NCBI GenBank assembly: GCA_904420005.1
Contig: CAJFTT010000050.1
Span: forward strand, 28,030-92,029
Origin: Candidatus Tabaqchalia intestinavium
Lineage (GTDB): Bacteria > Bacillota > Clostridia > Oscillospirales > CAJFTT01
Length of the DNA stretch: 64,000 bases
Direction of reading: 5' to 3'
Part shown: positions 51,742 to 61,228 of the stretch, one piece after another
How the letters are laid out: each line of letters opens with the position of its first letter
How positions within the stretch are numbered: position 1 is the first letter of the stretch
Notes under the pieces: generated by a model
Told to the model about the DNA's origin: nothing
The model's input: the letters and a program-made list of their open reading frames with translations, nothing else
Databases searched by the model: none
Translations under genes and position numbers: made by a program

Positions 51742-54068
51742 GCGCTGCGCTCCTGCGGCGCAAGGCGCACGGCCAGCACCGTCACATCATCCTCCTGCCC
51801 GGAGGGACGGTGCGCCTTGGCCCGCGCCGCCAGATCCCGCACAAACGCTTCCAGGTCTCCGCCGCGGTAAAGCGCGATCTCGCGCTCGAGCCAATCGTCG
51901 TCCCCCATTGCCGCGCCGTCCGAGACGAGCACCGCGAGGTCGCCCTCCTGCAGGCGCATCGTGCTGCGCTCAAAGGAAGCGTTCTTCAAAATCCCCACCG
52001 GCATGGAAGCGAAGGCGATGCGCTCCACTTCTTCGCCCCGGCGCAGGAAGGAGCTGGGCGCGCCGGCCTTGAGCAGCTGCGCCTCGCCGGTATATAGGTC
52101 AATCACCAGCAGATCCACCGTCGCGAGGCTCTCCCCGGTGGATTTGACCATCAGCGCCCAGTTGACGATGGACAGCGCCGTGTCATAGCCGAAGCCCGAC
52201 TCGATCAGGCGCGAGAGCAGCGACACGGCCATTTTGCTCTCGATGGCGGCGCGCCCGCCGCTGCCCATGCCGTCGCTGATGATGGCGACCGCGCGCCCGT
52301 CCCCGCAGTCAAACCAGCGGTAGGTGTCGCCGCAGAATTTGTTGTTGCCCGCGGCGATACAGGCGCCGGCGACTTCCGCGCGGAAATTCTCCCGCTCGGT
52401 GAAGGTCAGCCGGCTGCCGCGCTCGGTCGGCGTAACAGTCGGCGGAGCGAAGCGGCGGCCGCAGATGTCGTGCAGCCGGGCGAGCAGGCGCGCCTGGTTG
52501 AGATGCACGCTGCCGTGCGTGACAACCGAGACCTCCAGGCGCATGCGGTGCTGGGCGTCGACCTGGCATTCGCACGCCTCGATCTCCAGGTGCTCGTTCT
52601 CCAGCAGCCGGGCCACCTGCCCCGCGACCGCATCGTCGGCATAGCCGCTTTGCGTGTATTCCTCCGCCAGATCGCCGAAAATGCCCGCCAGGCCGTCAAA
52701 CTGATCCGCCAGCATCTCGCGCAGGTGCTCGGCGTGTTCGTCTCCCGCCTCCCGCACGCTGAATTCCGCATAGTACCGGTTGATGGCCGCCGTCACCTCC
52801 GGGGTCTTGGCGCACCGCTCGCCGAAGAGCGCGGGGACGTCCTCGCGGCGCAGGCGCTGGTTCTGCCGCAGCGTAGGCAGCATGGATTGCAGCAGATCCA
52901 TCGTTTCGTTGTATTGCTCGACCCAGCAGACGTTCTTCAGCCCGCAGCGGGAGCAGACAGCGTCCGCCGTGCGCTCAAAAACGCTCGTCACATCCTCCCG
53001 GTCCACCCGGCTCAGCCGACGGCTGACGTGCCGGATGCACCCGCTGACCTCCCGCAGTCCCTCTTTGGTGTCCTGCAGCTTATTGACGATGGTCCTCTGC
53101 CGCGCGGGGGCGTGCGCCTTGGGCGACACGAGGAAAAAGGCCGCGACTGCGCGGATAACCCGCTCGGGGATGAGCAGAAACAGCACGGAAGCGATCATGA
53201 TCTCAAACAGGCAGATCAGCAGCGCGTCGTTCATGCCGAAATACAGCCCCGCGATGCCGGAAGCGACCAGCATCGCCGCGACGGCGCCGACCTTCCCCAC
53301 GCTGCCGAACAGGCCCGCCAGCAGGCCGCCGAGCGCATACGCCACGGGGATGCACCAGAAATCCGGCGCAGCCAGCGCCGCCGCCACACCGCACAGGATG
53401 CCGGCGATGCTGCCCGCCGCTTCCCCGCCGTAAAGCGCGGCCGCGAGCAGGAACACGACGGCCAGCGTACGGCCGATGGAGTAATCCCCGACCGTGACGC
53501 CGGACAGCGCCGCCACGAACAGGCCTGCCGTCACCAGCAGGCTGGCGCTCTCCTTGGGCGTGACGCTCGTGGTCAGGAACGGGTTGGACAGATACCGCAC
53601 CGCCTGCCCGAACAGATACGTCACGCCGCCGCACAGCAGGATTTCTCCCAGCAGCGTCCCGACGCCCGCCGCCGTGACGCCGCGCGCGAGCAGAACCAGC
53701 AGCTTCGCCCCGCCGACGGCGGCCGCGGCGAGCACGGCGGAAACCGAGCACGGGAGCGAGAAACGCCGGCGCGCCCCGATGGCCGCCCGGATGGCGAAGC
53801 CGACGGCCGCCGCGATGCAATAGGCCAGCGAATAGGCGTTGAAACCCATGCTGTAACCCAAGATGCAGCCCAGCAGGGCGAAGATCGCCTGCCGCATCGG
53901 GAACACCATCGCCGCCGCCACCCCGAAGGGCGACAGGCTGCCGAACAGCGTCACCTTGCTCATGACGGCGGAAAACACCGCGGCGAAAATCGCCCGCGCC
54001 GCGGTGGACTGCCAGACCTGCGCGAACGTCACCGTTCTGATTTTTGCGGAAAGCTCCTGTGCGCTCAT
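51738..54068 (-). CDS. spoIIE: Stage II sporulation protein E (PP2C-type phosphatase)
   Basis: Membrane phosphatase that dephosphorylates SpoIIAA and so triggers forespore sigma-F activation. It has 776 residues. About ten membrane segments lie in residues 20-300, a central linker (about 300-540) is involved in oligomerisation in Bacillus, and a PP2C domain is at the C-terminus, with SDGMGSGGRAAIESKMAVSLLSRLIESGF (about 575) and the metal-binding VSDGAAMGDDDW near residue 725. The Cys pattern CSRCGLKNVCW at about 375 is family typical. The start at 54068 (MSAQELSAKIRTVTF) has AGGAAG about 10 bases upstream; a longer frame adds 34 unsupported residues. Confidence 0.95.
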   Translation of the reverse strand: MSAQELSAKIRTVTFAQVWQSTAARAIFAAVFSAVMSKVTLFGSLSPFGVAAAMVFPMRQAIFALLGCILGYSMGFNAYSLAYCIAAAVGFAIRAAIGARRRFSLPCSVSAVLAAAAVGGAKLLVLLARGVTAAGVGTLLGEILLCGGVTYLFGQAVRYLSNPFLTTSVTPKESASLLVTAGLFVAALSGVTVGDYSIGRTLAVVFLLAAALYGGEAAGSIAGILCGVAAALAAPDFWCIPVAYALGGLLAGLFGSVGKVGAVAAMLVASGIAGLYFGMNDALLICLFEIMIASVLFLLIPERVIRAVAAFFLVSPKAHAPARQRTIVNKLQDTKEGLREVSGCIRHVSRRLSRVDREDVTSVFERTADAVCSRCGLKNVCWVEQYNETMDLLQSMLPTLRQNQRLRREDVPALFGERCAKTPEVTAAINRYYAEFSVREAGDEHAEHLREMLADQFDGLAGIFGDLAEEYTQSGYADDAVAGQVARLLENEHLEIEACECQVDAQHRMRLEVSVVTHGSVHLNQARLLARLHDICGRRFAPPTVTPTERGSRLTFTERENFRAEVAGACIAAGNNKFCGDTYRWFDCGDGRAVAIISDGMGSGGRAAIESKMAVSLLSRLIESGFGYDTALSIVNWALMVKSTGESLATVDLLVIDLYTGEAQLLKAGAPSSFLRRGEEVERIAFASMPVGILKNASFERSTMRLQEGDLAVLVSDGAAMGDDDWLEREIALYRGGDLEAFVRDLAARAKAHRPSGQEDDVTVLAVRLAPQERSA

Positions 54069-54502
54069 TCCATTTCCACTTCCTGTTCTGTTTTTCGGAT
54101 TGTCGTGCACCGGCGGGACGCTTGTCCGCCGCGGGGATGCTGCCGCGAGGGGTCGCCGCCCCATCTTCACGAGGGGCGCCCCGCTATGCAGGAATGGCGT
54201 CCCGGTTTTCGCGGCGGCGCGGTCGGTTTCCGTTCCCGCGGGCGCGGCCCGCCCGGTGCATAACTCAGGTATCTTCCATTATAAAAGGGCATACGGGCGG
54301 AAAATGTCAAACTGCGCATGCCGCGGGGCACGGCTTTGGTCGATCGATGTCAAAACGCGCGAGATTTGCGTTTTCCGGTTGCCGTACGGGGAATTTTGCG
54401 GTATACTATTCTCAGCGAACCAACATCGTCACCATTCCCCGCGGCCGGCGGCGGGGCGGGCGCAGGGCGTCCGGATCAGCCGGAGATGGGAGAACAGTTA
54501 TT
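54069..54502. other. 434-bp divergent region between spoIIE and pyrE
   Basis: It contains the pyrE promoter (54379-54407). Two TGTCAAA sequences (54305 and 54348) resemble Spo0A boxes with one mismatch, which would suit spoIIE. The part 54085-54260 is GC-rich and featureless. Confidence 0.5.
54379..54407 (+). promoter_or_regulatory. Promoter of pyrE
   Basis: TTGCCG and TATACT are 17 bp apart, about 95 bp before the pyrE start codon. The leader between them is GC-rich and has no obvious PyrR attenuator. Confidence 0.65.
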
Positions 54503-55177
54503 ATGGGATATAAGCAGGATTTTATCGAGTTCATGGTGCGCTCCGGGGTGCTCTGTTTCGGAGAGTTCAAAACCAAAAGCGGCCGGCTTTCGCCATATTT
54601 CATCAATACCGGCAATTACTGCACAGCCGCACAGGCGTCGGCCCTCGGCCGGTATTACGCCGAATGCATCAAGGATAACCTGGGCGACGGATTTGACGCC
54701 ATCTATGGCCCGGCCTATAAAGGCATCCCGCTCGCGGTGTCGGCCTCCATTTCGCTCTACCGCGATTTCGGCATCGACAAGCCCTATACCTTCAACCGCA
54801 AGGAAGCCAAGGATCACGGCGAGGGCGGCAGCTTCATCGGATATAAGCCCAAGGACGGCGACCGCATCGTCATCATCGACGACGTGGTGACGGCGGGCAC
54901 TTCCCTGCGCGAGAGTCTCGAGCTGCTGCACGGCTGCGCCGACGTGCAGGTCGCGGCGCTGGTCATTTCGGTCGACCGCATGGAGCGCGCCGGCGGAGAA
55001 AAGACGGCGCTCGACGATATCCGCGCTTCTCTCGGCATTCCGATTTTCCCCATCGTGACGCTCGACGACATCGTGGAGACGCTGTATAACCGCGAAATCG
55101 ACGGCCGCGTGCATATCGACGACGCCTGCATGGAGAAGATCCGCGCCTACCGCAAGCTTTACGGCCCCGTCGCCTGA
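54503..55177 (+). CDS. pyrE: Orotate phosphoribosyltransferase
   Basis: Transfers the ribose phosphate of PRPP to orotate in pyrimidine synthesis. It has 224 residues. An N-terminal hood has FGEFKTKSGRLSPYFINTGNY (about 19-39), the YGPAYKGIPLA loop is the catalytic-loop neighbourhood, FNRKEAKDHGEGG includes the catalytic Lys, and the PRPP-binding motif is IVIIDDVVTAGTS (about 122-134). The start at 54503 has GGGAG about 10 bases upstream; the frame is open for 450 bp upstream but without homology. It stands alone; no other pyr genes are near. A terminator follows 125 bp downstream. Confidence 0.96.
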   Translation: MGYKQDFIEFMVRSGVLCFGEFKTKSGRLSPYFINTGNYCTAAQASALGRYYAECIKDNLGDGFDAIYGPAYKGIPLAVSASISLYRDFGIDKPYTFNRKEAKDHGEGGSFIGYKPKDGDRIVIIDDVVTAGTSLRESLELLHGCADVQVAALVISVDRMERAGGEKTALDDIRASLGIPIFPIVTLDDIVETLYNREIDGRVHIDDACMEKIRAYRKLYGPVA

Positions 55178-55548
55178 CGCGGCGCAGAACGCGCGGGCGT
55201 CCCTGCGTCTCCGCTTCCGACGGGGCGCCGCAGCGGGGGATCCATTCCCGGCCTTTTTTGCCGAAACTATCTCGCGGCTGCCGGGGCGCTGCATAAAAGC
55301 CAAAAACTCCAGGGATGCCAAGCGGCGTCCCTGGAGTTTTTCTTGTCGTGCCCTTGTGCCGTGCGGTTGTCGCGGCCTTTTTCGGTCCGAATGCCGCCCT
55401 TCGTTCACCGGGGGGTAGGGCGCAAAATCCCAAAACGGCGGTACAGCGAAAAGCGGCCTGCGCATGTGCTGCTGGCACACGGCAAGCCGCCGCAAAAGCG
55501 CTTGGAAACAAGCACATGTTCTTTCACACGCCTCCGCCGCGCCCGCAT
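55178..55548. other. 371-bp intergenic region after pyrE
   Basis: It contains the pyrE terminator (55302-55343). The part 55350-55548 is GC-rich; nothing gene-like was recognised. Confidence 0.6.
55302..55343 (+). terminator. Rho-independent terminator of pyrE, effective on both strands
   Basis: AAAAACTCCAGGGA and TCCCTGGAGTTTTT form a 14-bp stem extended by GCC/GGC, with A- and T-runs on opposite sides, so it can also end minus-strand transcripts arriving from 55549. Confidence 0.92.
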
Positions 55549-56868
55549 TCACTGCGCGAGCGCCGCCGGCGCGGCCGCCTCTTCGGCAGGGCCGGCCGCA
55601 GGGGTTTTGGGTTTCTTCGCGGCGAGGTTCTCCGCCGCCACCGCCAGCATCAGCTTGATGCGGTTCTCCTGGTTGACCTTCGTCGCGCCCGGGTCGTAAT
55701 CGATCGGCACGATATTCGCCTCGGGATGCAGCGCGCGGATCCGGCGGATCATGCCCTTACCGACGATATGGTTCGGCAGGCAGCCGAACGGCTGAGTACA
55801 GACGATGTTGCCGTAACCGCATTCGATCAGCTCCAGCATCTCCGCCGTCAGCAGCCACCCCTCGCCCATCTTGCTGCCGTAGCCGATGACGCCGCGCACC
55901 AGCTTCTTCAGGTGCGCATAAGGCGACGGCACCACGAAGCGGTCATGCCGCCGCGCCGCCTCGAGGAAATAGCCCTCGATCTTGACCAGATACTGCATGA
56001 GCGCGTTGATGACGGTATATTTCGCGCGGCTGCCGCCATAAAGCTTGATGTCCTCGAGGCGGTTGTCGACCTTGAAGAGCATGAAGCCCAGGATGCCGGG
56101 CACCATGGTCTCGCATCCCTGCTCAAAGAGGAATTTCTCCAGGTGGTTGTTGCCCAGCGGGGAATATTTGACATAGATCTCCCCCACCACGCCGACGCGC
56201 ACCTTCTGCTTTTTCACGATGGGGACCTTGGCGAAGTCGTCGGAGATCTGCGCGAGATAGCCCCGCATTTCCTTGGCTGTGAAGCCCTTGCCCCGGCGGA
56301 AAAGATCCGTCAGCTTGCCGACCCACTGGGTGGTCAGCGCGTCGCTCTCCCCTGCGTTTTGCTCATAGGGGCGCGTCTGGTTGCGCAGCAGCATCAGCAG
56401 GTCGCCATAGGCCAGCGCGCCCAGCGCCTTGCGGATCATGGTGAGCGTGAAGTGGAAGCCGCTGTTTTTCTCGAGGCCCGAAAGGTTGACGGAGATGACC
56501 GGAATATGCGACAGGCCGGCTTTCTCCAGCGCTTTGCGCAGCAGGTGAATATAGTTCGACGCGCGGCAGCCGCCGCCCGTCTGCGTGATCATCAGCGCCG
56601 TCTTGTTAAGATCATATTTGCCGCTGTGCAGCGCGTCCATCATCTGCCCGATGACGAGCAGCGCAGGATAGCAGGTGTCGTTATGTACGTATTTGAGCCC
56701 TTCGTCCACCACGGCGCGCCCGGTATTGGTCAGCAGCTCGATGTGGTAGCCGTAATCCTGAAACACCTTGACCAGCAGGCGGAAATGAATATCCGCCATA
56801 TTGGGGATGAGGATGGTGTAATCCTTCTTCATCTCCTTGGTGAATTCCACACGTTCAAATTTCTCCAT
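55549..56868 (-). CDS. Acyl-CoA dehydratase activase-associated protein, C-terminal partner (HgdB/DUF2229-like)
   Basis: A 439-residue protein matching the C-terminal third of the ~1400-residue 2-hydroxyacyl-CoA dehydratase activase-related proteins of Clostridia. It contains GGGCRASNYIHLLRKALEKAG (about 100-120), TCYPALLVIGQMMDAL and the C-terminal QPFGCLPNHIVGKGMIRRIRALHPEANIVPIDYDPGATKVNQENRIKLML. Conserved Cys residues at NDTCYPA, GGGCRAS and FGCLPNH could bind a cluster. An Ala/Pro tail follows. The ATG at 56868 overlaps the end of the preceding gene by 14 bp, so the two halves are translated together. The family's substrate is unknown. Confidence 0.88.
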   Translation of the reverse strand: MEKFERVEFTKEMKKDYTILIPNMADIHFRLLVKVFQDYGYHIELLTNTGRAVVDEGLKYVHNDTCYPALLVIGQMMDALHSGKYDLNKTALMITQTGGGCRASNYIHLLRKALEKAGLSHIPVISVNLSGLEKNSGFHFTLTMIRKALGALAYGDLLMLLRNQTRPYEQNAGESDALTTQWVGKLTDLFRRGKGFTAKEMRGYLAQISDDFAKVPIVKKQKVRVGVVGEIYVKYSPLGNNHLEKFLFEQGCETMVPGILGFMLFKVDNRLEDIKLYGGSRAKYTVINALMQYLVKIEGYFLEAARRHDRFVVPSPYAHLKKLVRGVIGYGSKMGEGWLLTAEMLELIECGYGNIVCTQPFGCLPNHIVGKGMIRRIRALHPEANIVPIDYDPGATKVNQENRIKLMLAVAAENLAAKKPKTPAAGPAEEAAAPAALAQ

Positions 56869-59791
56869 GATGCGCGGCCTCCTTTTCCTGTTCCAGCGCC
56901 GCAAACAAACTGCGCAGGCGGATCTTGACCGCTCCGAGATTGGTGATCTCGTCGATCTTGATCTGCGTATAAATCCGATCTTTTTCCTCGAGAATGCGCC
57001 GCACCTCATCGGTGGTGATGGCGTCGACGCCGCAGCCGAAGGAAACCAGCTGCACGAGATTGACGTCCTTGCCGCTCTCGCAGACGAATTTCGCCGCCGA
57101 ATACAGCCGCGCATGATACGTCCACTGATTGAGCACCCGGGTGGGGAATTTCTCCACGCCGTCGTTGACGGCGTCCTCCGAAACGACCACCGCGCCGAGA
57201 TCGCAGATGAGCGTGTCGATGCCGTGCACGACCTCCGCGTCGAGATGGTAGGGACGGCCCGCGAGGATGATGACCGGCCGGCCCTCCGCCCGGGCGATGG
57301 CGAGGTATTCCTTCCCCTTGCGGCGGATGCGGTCCATATGCGCGGCGTATTCGGCATAAGCCGCGTCGGACGCCGCCTTGACCTCCTCCTTCGTGATGCC
57401 GTCGAAATACTGCGCGAGGATGGCGTGCATCTTGCCGGGGAAATCGCGGCGGCGATGCAGGCCGACATAGTCGTGGATATACTTGACATGCTCCATCGCC
57501 GGCACGTTCGCGCCGATGACTTCCGGATAATAGGCCACAACCGGGCAGTTATAATGGTTGTCGCCCTTGCCCTCGTCGAAATTATAGCTCATGCAGGGAT
57601 AGAAGATCGTGTCCAGCCCCATGCCGAGCAGCGCCTCGACATGCCCGTGCAGCAGCTTCGCCGGGAAGCAGACGGTGTCGGACGGGATGGTATGCTGCCC
57701 GCTGAGATAGAGCTTGCGCGTCGAGGCCGGCGAGGTGACGACCGAGAAGCCGAGCTTGGTGAAGAAAGCGTGCCAGAAGGGCAGCAGCTCGAACATGTTC
57801 AGCCCCATCGGGATGCCGATGCGGCCGCGCGGCCCGTCCTGCGGGGTGTAGCGGCCCAGCAGCTCGCGCTTGTAATCATACAGGTTATATTTCTTGACCG
57901 TCGATTTGACCGCCAGCGGCTTCTCGCAGCGGTTGCCGCCGATGTATTTCTGTCCGCCGCTGAAGGTGTTGATCGTCAGGCGGCAATGGTTCTGACATCC
58001 CTTGCAGGTGATGGCGTTGACCTTATGCTCGAAGGTCTCCAGCGCCGCGGGCGAGAGGATCGTGCTCTCTCCGGGCTTCGCCTGCCGGCGCTGCAGGGCG
58101 TAAAGCGCTGCGCCGTAAGCGCCCATCAGCCCCGCGATGTCGGGACGGACCACGTCGCGGCCGATCTCCTGCTCAAACGCGCGCAGCACAGCGTCGTTGA
58201 GGAATGTGCCTCCCTGCACGACGATCTTCTGCCCCAGCGCGTCGGCGCTGGCCGCACGGATGACCTTATACAGCGCGTTCTTGACGACGCTGATGGAAAG
58301 CCCCGCGGAGATGTTCTCAATGCTCGCGCCGTCCTTCTGCGCCTGCTTGACGGAGGAGTTCATAAACACCGTGCAGCGCGAGCCGAGATCGACCGGCCGG
58401 TCGGCGAACAGCCCCAGCCGCGCGAAATCCTCCATCGAATAGCCCAACGCGCCGGCGAACGTCTGCAGGAAGGACCCACAGCCGGAGGAGCAGGCCTCGT
58501 TGAGGAAAATATTATCGATCACGCCGCCGCGGATCTGGAAACATTTGATGTCCTGGCCGCCGATGTCGATGATGAAATCGACGCCGGGACAGAATTTCTT
58601 CGCGGCGGTGAAATGCGCCATCGTCTCCACCAGGCCGAAGTCCACGCCGAACGCGGCGCGGACGATGTCCTCGCCGTAGCCCGTAGCGGCCGCCGCCCCG
58701 ATTTTGACATCCGGGTGCGCGGCGTAAAGATCCGTCAAAAATTCCTTGACCAGCGCGACGGGATTGCCGCTGTTGGGCAGATAACGCGAGGTGAGGATCC
58801 CGCCGTCGCGATTGATGACCACCGCCTTGACCGTCGTGGAGCCGGCGTCGATGCCGAGGTAGATCTCTTCCCCGTCCCGCCACTCGGCGCGCGGCACGCT
58901 GTCCTTCTCATGCCGCGCGGAAAACGCCGCATATTCCGCCTCGTCGCGAAACAGCGGCGGGCAGGCCATATACGCTTCCTTCGCCGTATAGGAGCGGATC
59001 CGCTCGATGACCTCCGCCAGAGAGAAGGTCACCTCCGACGGCGCCAGCGCCGCGCCCAGCGCGACGTAATACAGCGAATGCGCCGGCAGCAGGCCCTCCA
59101 CGCCGAGAATGCTGTCAAACGCGCCGCGCAGCTCCGACAGGAAGGTCAGCGGCCCGCCGAGATAGACGACCTTGCCCTCGATCTCGCGCCCCTGCGCCAG
59201 CCCGGCGACTGTCTGGTTGACCACCGCGGCGAAGATGCTGGCCGAGATGTCCTCCCGCCGCGCGCCCTGGTTGAGCAGCGGCTGGATGTCCGACTTGGCG
59301 AACACGCCGCAGCGCGACGCGATGGTGTAAATTTTCTCCTGCTTCTTTGCCAGCTCGTTCATCTCGTCCGGCGTGATGCCCAGCAGCGTCGCCATCTGGT
59401 CGATGAACGCGCCCGTACCGCCCGCGCAGGAGCCGTTCATGCGCACTTCCATCCCGCCGGTGAGGAAGAGGATCTTCGCGTCCTCCCCGCCCAGCTCGAT
59501 GACGACGTCCGCGTCCGGCACGCGCCGCCCCATGGCGATGCGCGTGGCGTACACCTCCTGCACGAACGGAATGTCCGCGCTCTCGGCGAGGCCCATACCC
59601 GCCGAGCCGGAAATGCACAGCTGCACCTGTCCTGCATTCGGGAACTTCTCCCCGACGCGGGACAGCATCTCCGCCGCCTTGGCCTTCACCTGTGAGAAAT
59701 GCCGTTCGTATTCTTCATAGATAATTTCGTCCTGCTCGTCCAATACCACGCATTTGAGCGTGGTGGACCCCACATCCAATCCTATTCTCAT
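56855..59791 (-). CDS. Acyl-CoA dehydratase activase-related protein, two ASKHA ATPase domains (HgdC/BadF-like)
   Basis: A 978-residue protein with two BadF/BadG-type ASKHA ATPase domains in tandem. The first starts MRIGLDVGSTTLKCVVL and has ELGGEDAKI and GSCAGGTGAF. The second starts YLGIDAGSTTVKAVVINRDGG (about 310) and has DIGGQDIKCFQI and NEACSSGCGSFLQ, the Cys residues that bridge a 4Fe-4S cluster between monomers in HgdC. A CKGCQNHCRL cysteine cluster (about 624) and a DUF2229 region follow. Activases of this type push electrons into 2-hydroxyacyl-CoA dehydratases; this enlarged version has no assigned substrate. The downstream gene supplies the remaining third, which is fused in many Clostridia. 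Confidence 0.9.
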   Translation of the reverse strand: MRIGLDVGSTTLKCVVLDEQDEIIYEEYERHFSQVKAKAAEMLSRVGEKFPNAGQVQLCISGSAGMGLAESADIPFVQEVYATRIAMGRRVPDADVVIELGGEDAKILFLTGGMEVRMNGSCAGGTGAFIDQMATLLGITPDEMNELAKKQEKIYTIASRCGVFAKSDIQPLLNQGARREDISASIFAAVVNQTVAGLAQGREIEGKVVYLGGPLTFLSELRGAFDSILGVEGLLPAHSLYYVALGAALAPSEVTFSLAEVIERIRSYTAKEAYMACPPLFRDEAEYAAFSARHEKDSVPRAEWRDGEEIYLGIDAGSTTVKAVVINRDGGILTSRYLPNSGNPVALVKEFLTDLYAAHPDVKIGAAAATGYGEDIVRAAFGVDFGLVETMAHFTAAKKFCPGVDFIIDIGGQDIKCFQIRGGVIDNIFLNEACSSGCGSFLQTFAGALGYSMEDFARLGLFADRPVDLGSRCTVFMNSSVKQAQKDGASIENISAGLSISVVKNALYKVIRAASADALGQKIVVQGGTFLNDAVLRAFEQEIGRDVVRPDIAGLMGAYGAALYALQRRQAKPGESTILSPAALETFEHKVNAITCKGCQNHCRLTINTFSGGQKYIGGNRCEKPLAVKSTVKKYNLYDYKRELLGRYTPQDGPRGRIGIPMGLNMFELLPFWHAFFTKLGFSVVTSPASTRKLYLSGQHTIPSDTVCFPAKLLHGHVEALLGMGLDTIFYPCMSYNFDEGKGDNHYNCPVVAYYPEVIGANVPAMEHVKYIHDYVGLHRRRDFPGKMHAILAQYFDGITKEEVKAASDAAYAEYAAHMDRIRRKGKEYLAIARAEGRPVIILAGRPYHLDAEVVHGIDTLICDLGAVVVSEDAVNDGVEKFPTRVLNQWTYHARLYSAAKFVCESGKDVNLVQLVSFGCGVDAITTDEVRRILEEKDRIYTQIKIDEITNLGAVKIRLRSLFAALEQEKEAAHHGEI

Positions 59792-59911
59792 CCCTAATCC
59801 CCGTTTCGACTTTGGAAATCTTTTTTATGCAGTCATTCTACAGGATGTTTGTGAACTGGATATGAAATATAGAGAGTTTTCAAAAACTTGACAATTGCGG
59901 TAGACAATAGC

Positions 59912-59943
59912 AAGCGGGCGCCCGCATTACACGGCCGCCCGCC
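59912..59943 (-). terminator. Weak terminator candidate after the YitT gene
   Basis: On the minus strand GCGGGCG and CGCCCGC form a stem with a long loop, followed by TTGCTATTG, 15 bp after the stop codon. Confidence 0.4.
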
Positions 59944-59959
59944 TGCTCCCCGTTCGTCC

Positions 59960-60907
59960 TCACATGGTGGGGCTGTCCCAGCTTCGGAAGCCCTCGCCCC
60001 GGATCTCCCCCGCGTCGGAGACGATCATGAAAGCCGAAGAATCCGCAGCTTTGACGATGTCGGACAGCTCCGCCGCCTCGTTGCGGCGCACGGTGCACAG
60101 CAGCACCTGTTTCTCGGTATCGGAATAATACCCCTTGCCCTGCAGGATGGTGACGCCGCGATGCATTTTCTCCACGATCTGCTCCGCGATCTCGCGGTTC
60201 TTGTCGGAGACGATAAGGAAGCTCTTGCCGTTGTCCAGCCCGTAAAGCGCGCTGTCGATGACCTTGGTCGAGCAGAAAATGACGATGATGGCGTAAAGCG
60301 CGCTCTCGATCTGGCGATACACCAGCCCCGCCAGCAGAATGACCACGAGGTCGACCAGCAGGATCATGCGCCCCATCGGGATGCTGCGCCATTTCAGCCG
60401 CAGCAGACGGCTGAGAATATCCGTGCCGCCCGTCGTGCCGCCGCGCAGGAACACCAGCGCCATGCCCGCGCCGCTGAGAATACCGCCGAACAGCGCGCAC
60501 AGGATCTTGTCCCCGGAATAATGCGGGATGAAGGACGTCAGATCCACCAGCACGGACATCATCACCGTGGCGATGATCGTCTTGACCGTGAAGCTGCCGC
60601 CGAGCAGCCAGATGGCCAGCGCGAACAGCGGAAGGTTGACAAGCAGGATCCCCACGCCGATCGGCAGGCCGAACAGGTAATTGGCCAGCGTGGCGAGGCC
60701 CGTCGCGCCGCCGGGCGCGATGTCGTTGGGCGCGGTGAAGAAATTGACCGACAGCGCATACAGCGCGGAACCCACGAAGAAAAACAGCAGATCCACCGCC
60801 CACTGGCCGGCCGATTGCTTTCTTCTGGTTTCCCGCCGCTGCCTGCGCGCGAGCGCCTTCTCTGACAGCTGCCTGGATTCCTTTGGGGTTTTTCTTTGCC
60901 TCTTCAT
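59960..60907 (-). CDS. YitT family membrane protein (DUF161/DUF2179)
   Basis: A 315-residue membrane protein with a Lys/Arg-rich N-terminus (about 1-38). Five or six membrane segments (about 45-225) include FFTAPNDIAPGGATGLATLANYLFG, FLRGGTTGGTDILSRLL and PMGRMILLVDLVVIL. A C-terminal DUF2179 soluble domain has KGYYSDTEKQVLLCTVRRNEAAELSDIVKAADSSAFMIVSDA. The function is unknown; the family is widespread in Bacillota. ATG at 60907 is preferred over GTG at 60919 because GAGGTG is then at a normal distance. It has no operon partner. Confidence 0.92.
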   Translation of the reverse strand: MKRQRKTPKESRQLSEKALARRQRRETRRKQSAGQWAVDLLFFFVGSALYALSVNFFTAPNDIAPGGATGLATLANYLFGLPIGVGILLVNLPLFALAIWLLGGSFTVKTIIATVMMSVLVDLTSFIPHYSGDKILCALFGGILSGAGMALVFLRGGTTGGTDILSRLLRLKWRSIPMGRMILLVDLVVILLAGLVYRQIESALYAIIVIFCSTKVIDSALYGLDNGKSFLIVSDKNREIAEQIVEKMHRGVTILQGKGYYSDTEKQVLLCTVRRNEAAELSDIVKAADSSAFMIVSDAGEIRGEGFRSWDSPTM

Positions 60908-61228
60908 GCTTCCGCACACCTCGTTTCTTTGCTTCTCCGGCGTCCTCGCCGGAATGATCTCTTATCCTCGGCCGCGCCCTCGAGCGCGCCGACGGCGGGC
61001 GTTGCAAGCTGTTACTTTTCCTCCCCGGCCGCGCCGTCCCCGCCGCCGCTTTCCCGTCTGCGCCGCGCGGGAACCGGGCCGCCTATGCCGCGTCTCCCGC
61101 AGCAAGTCTTCCCGGCCGCGCTGGCGGTGATAAAATCCTCGCGCCGATCGCGCGGTTTCCTGCATACAAAAAGCGCCGCACGGGCACGCACCCCCGCGGC
61201 GCTTTTCCTGTCCGCCGACCGACGGGCG
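60908..61228. other. 321-bp intergenic region between YitT and mrnC
   Basis: It contains the mrnC terminator (61164-61208). The remaining 250 bp is GC-rich and carries no supportable gene. Confidence 0.6.
61164..61208 (-). terminator. Rho-independent terminator of obg-mrnC
   Basis: On the minus strand AAAAGCGCCGC and GCGGCGCTTTTT flank a 16-base loop, 20 bp after the mrnC stop codon. Confidence 0.88.

Noticed and set aside
54305..54354. Two TGTCAAA sites as Spo0A boxes for spoIIE
   Set aside because: Each has a mismatch to TGNCGAA and they lie about 240-285 bp before the start codon; too weak to list as a feature.
54408..54502. PyrR attenuator in the pyrE leader
   Set aside because: No pair of competing hairpins and no U-run before the pyrE start was found.
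56855..56868. Programmed frameshift joining the two activase genes
   Set aside because: AAATTT is present, but not in the register of a -1 slippery heptamer, and the downstream gene has its own ATG.
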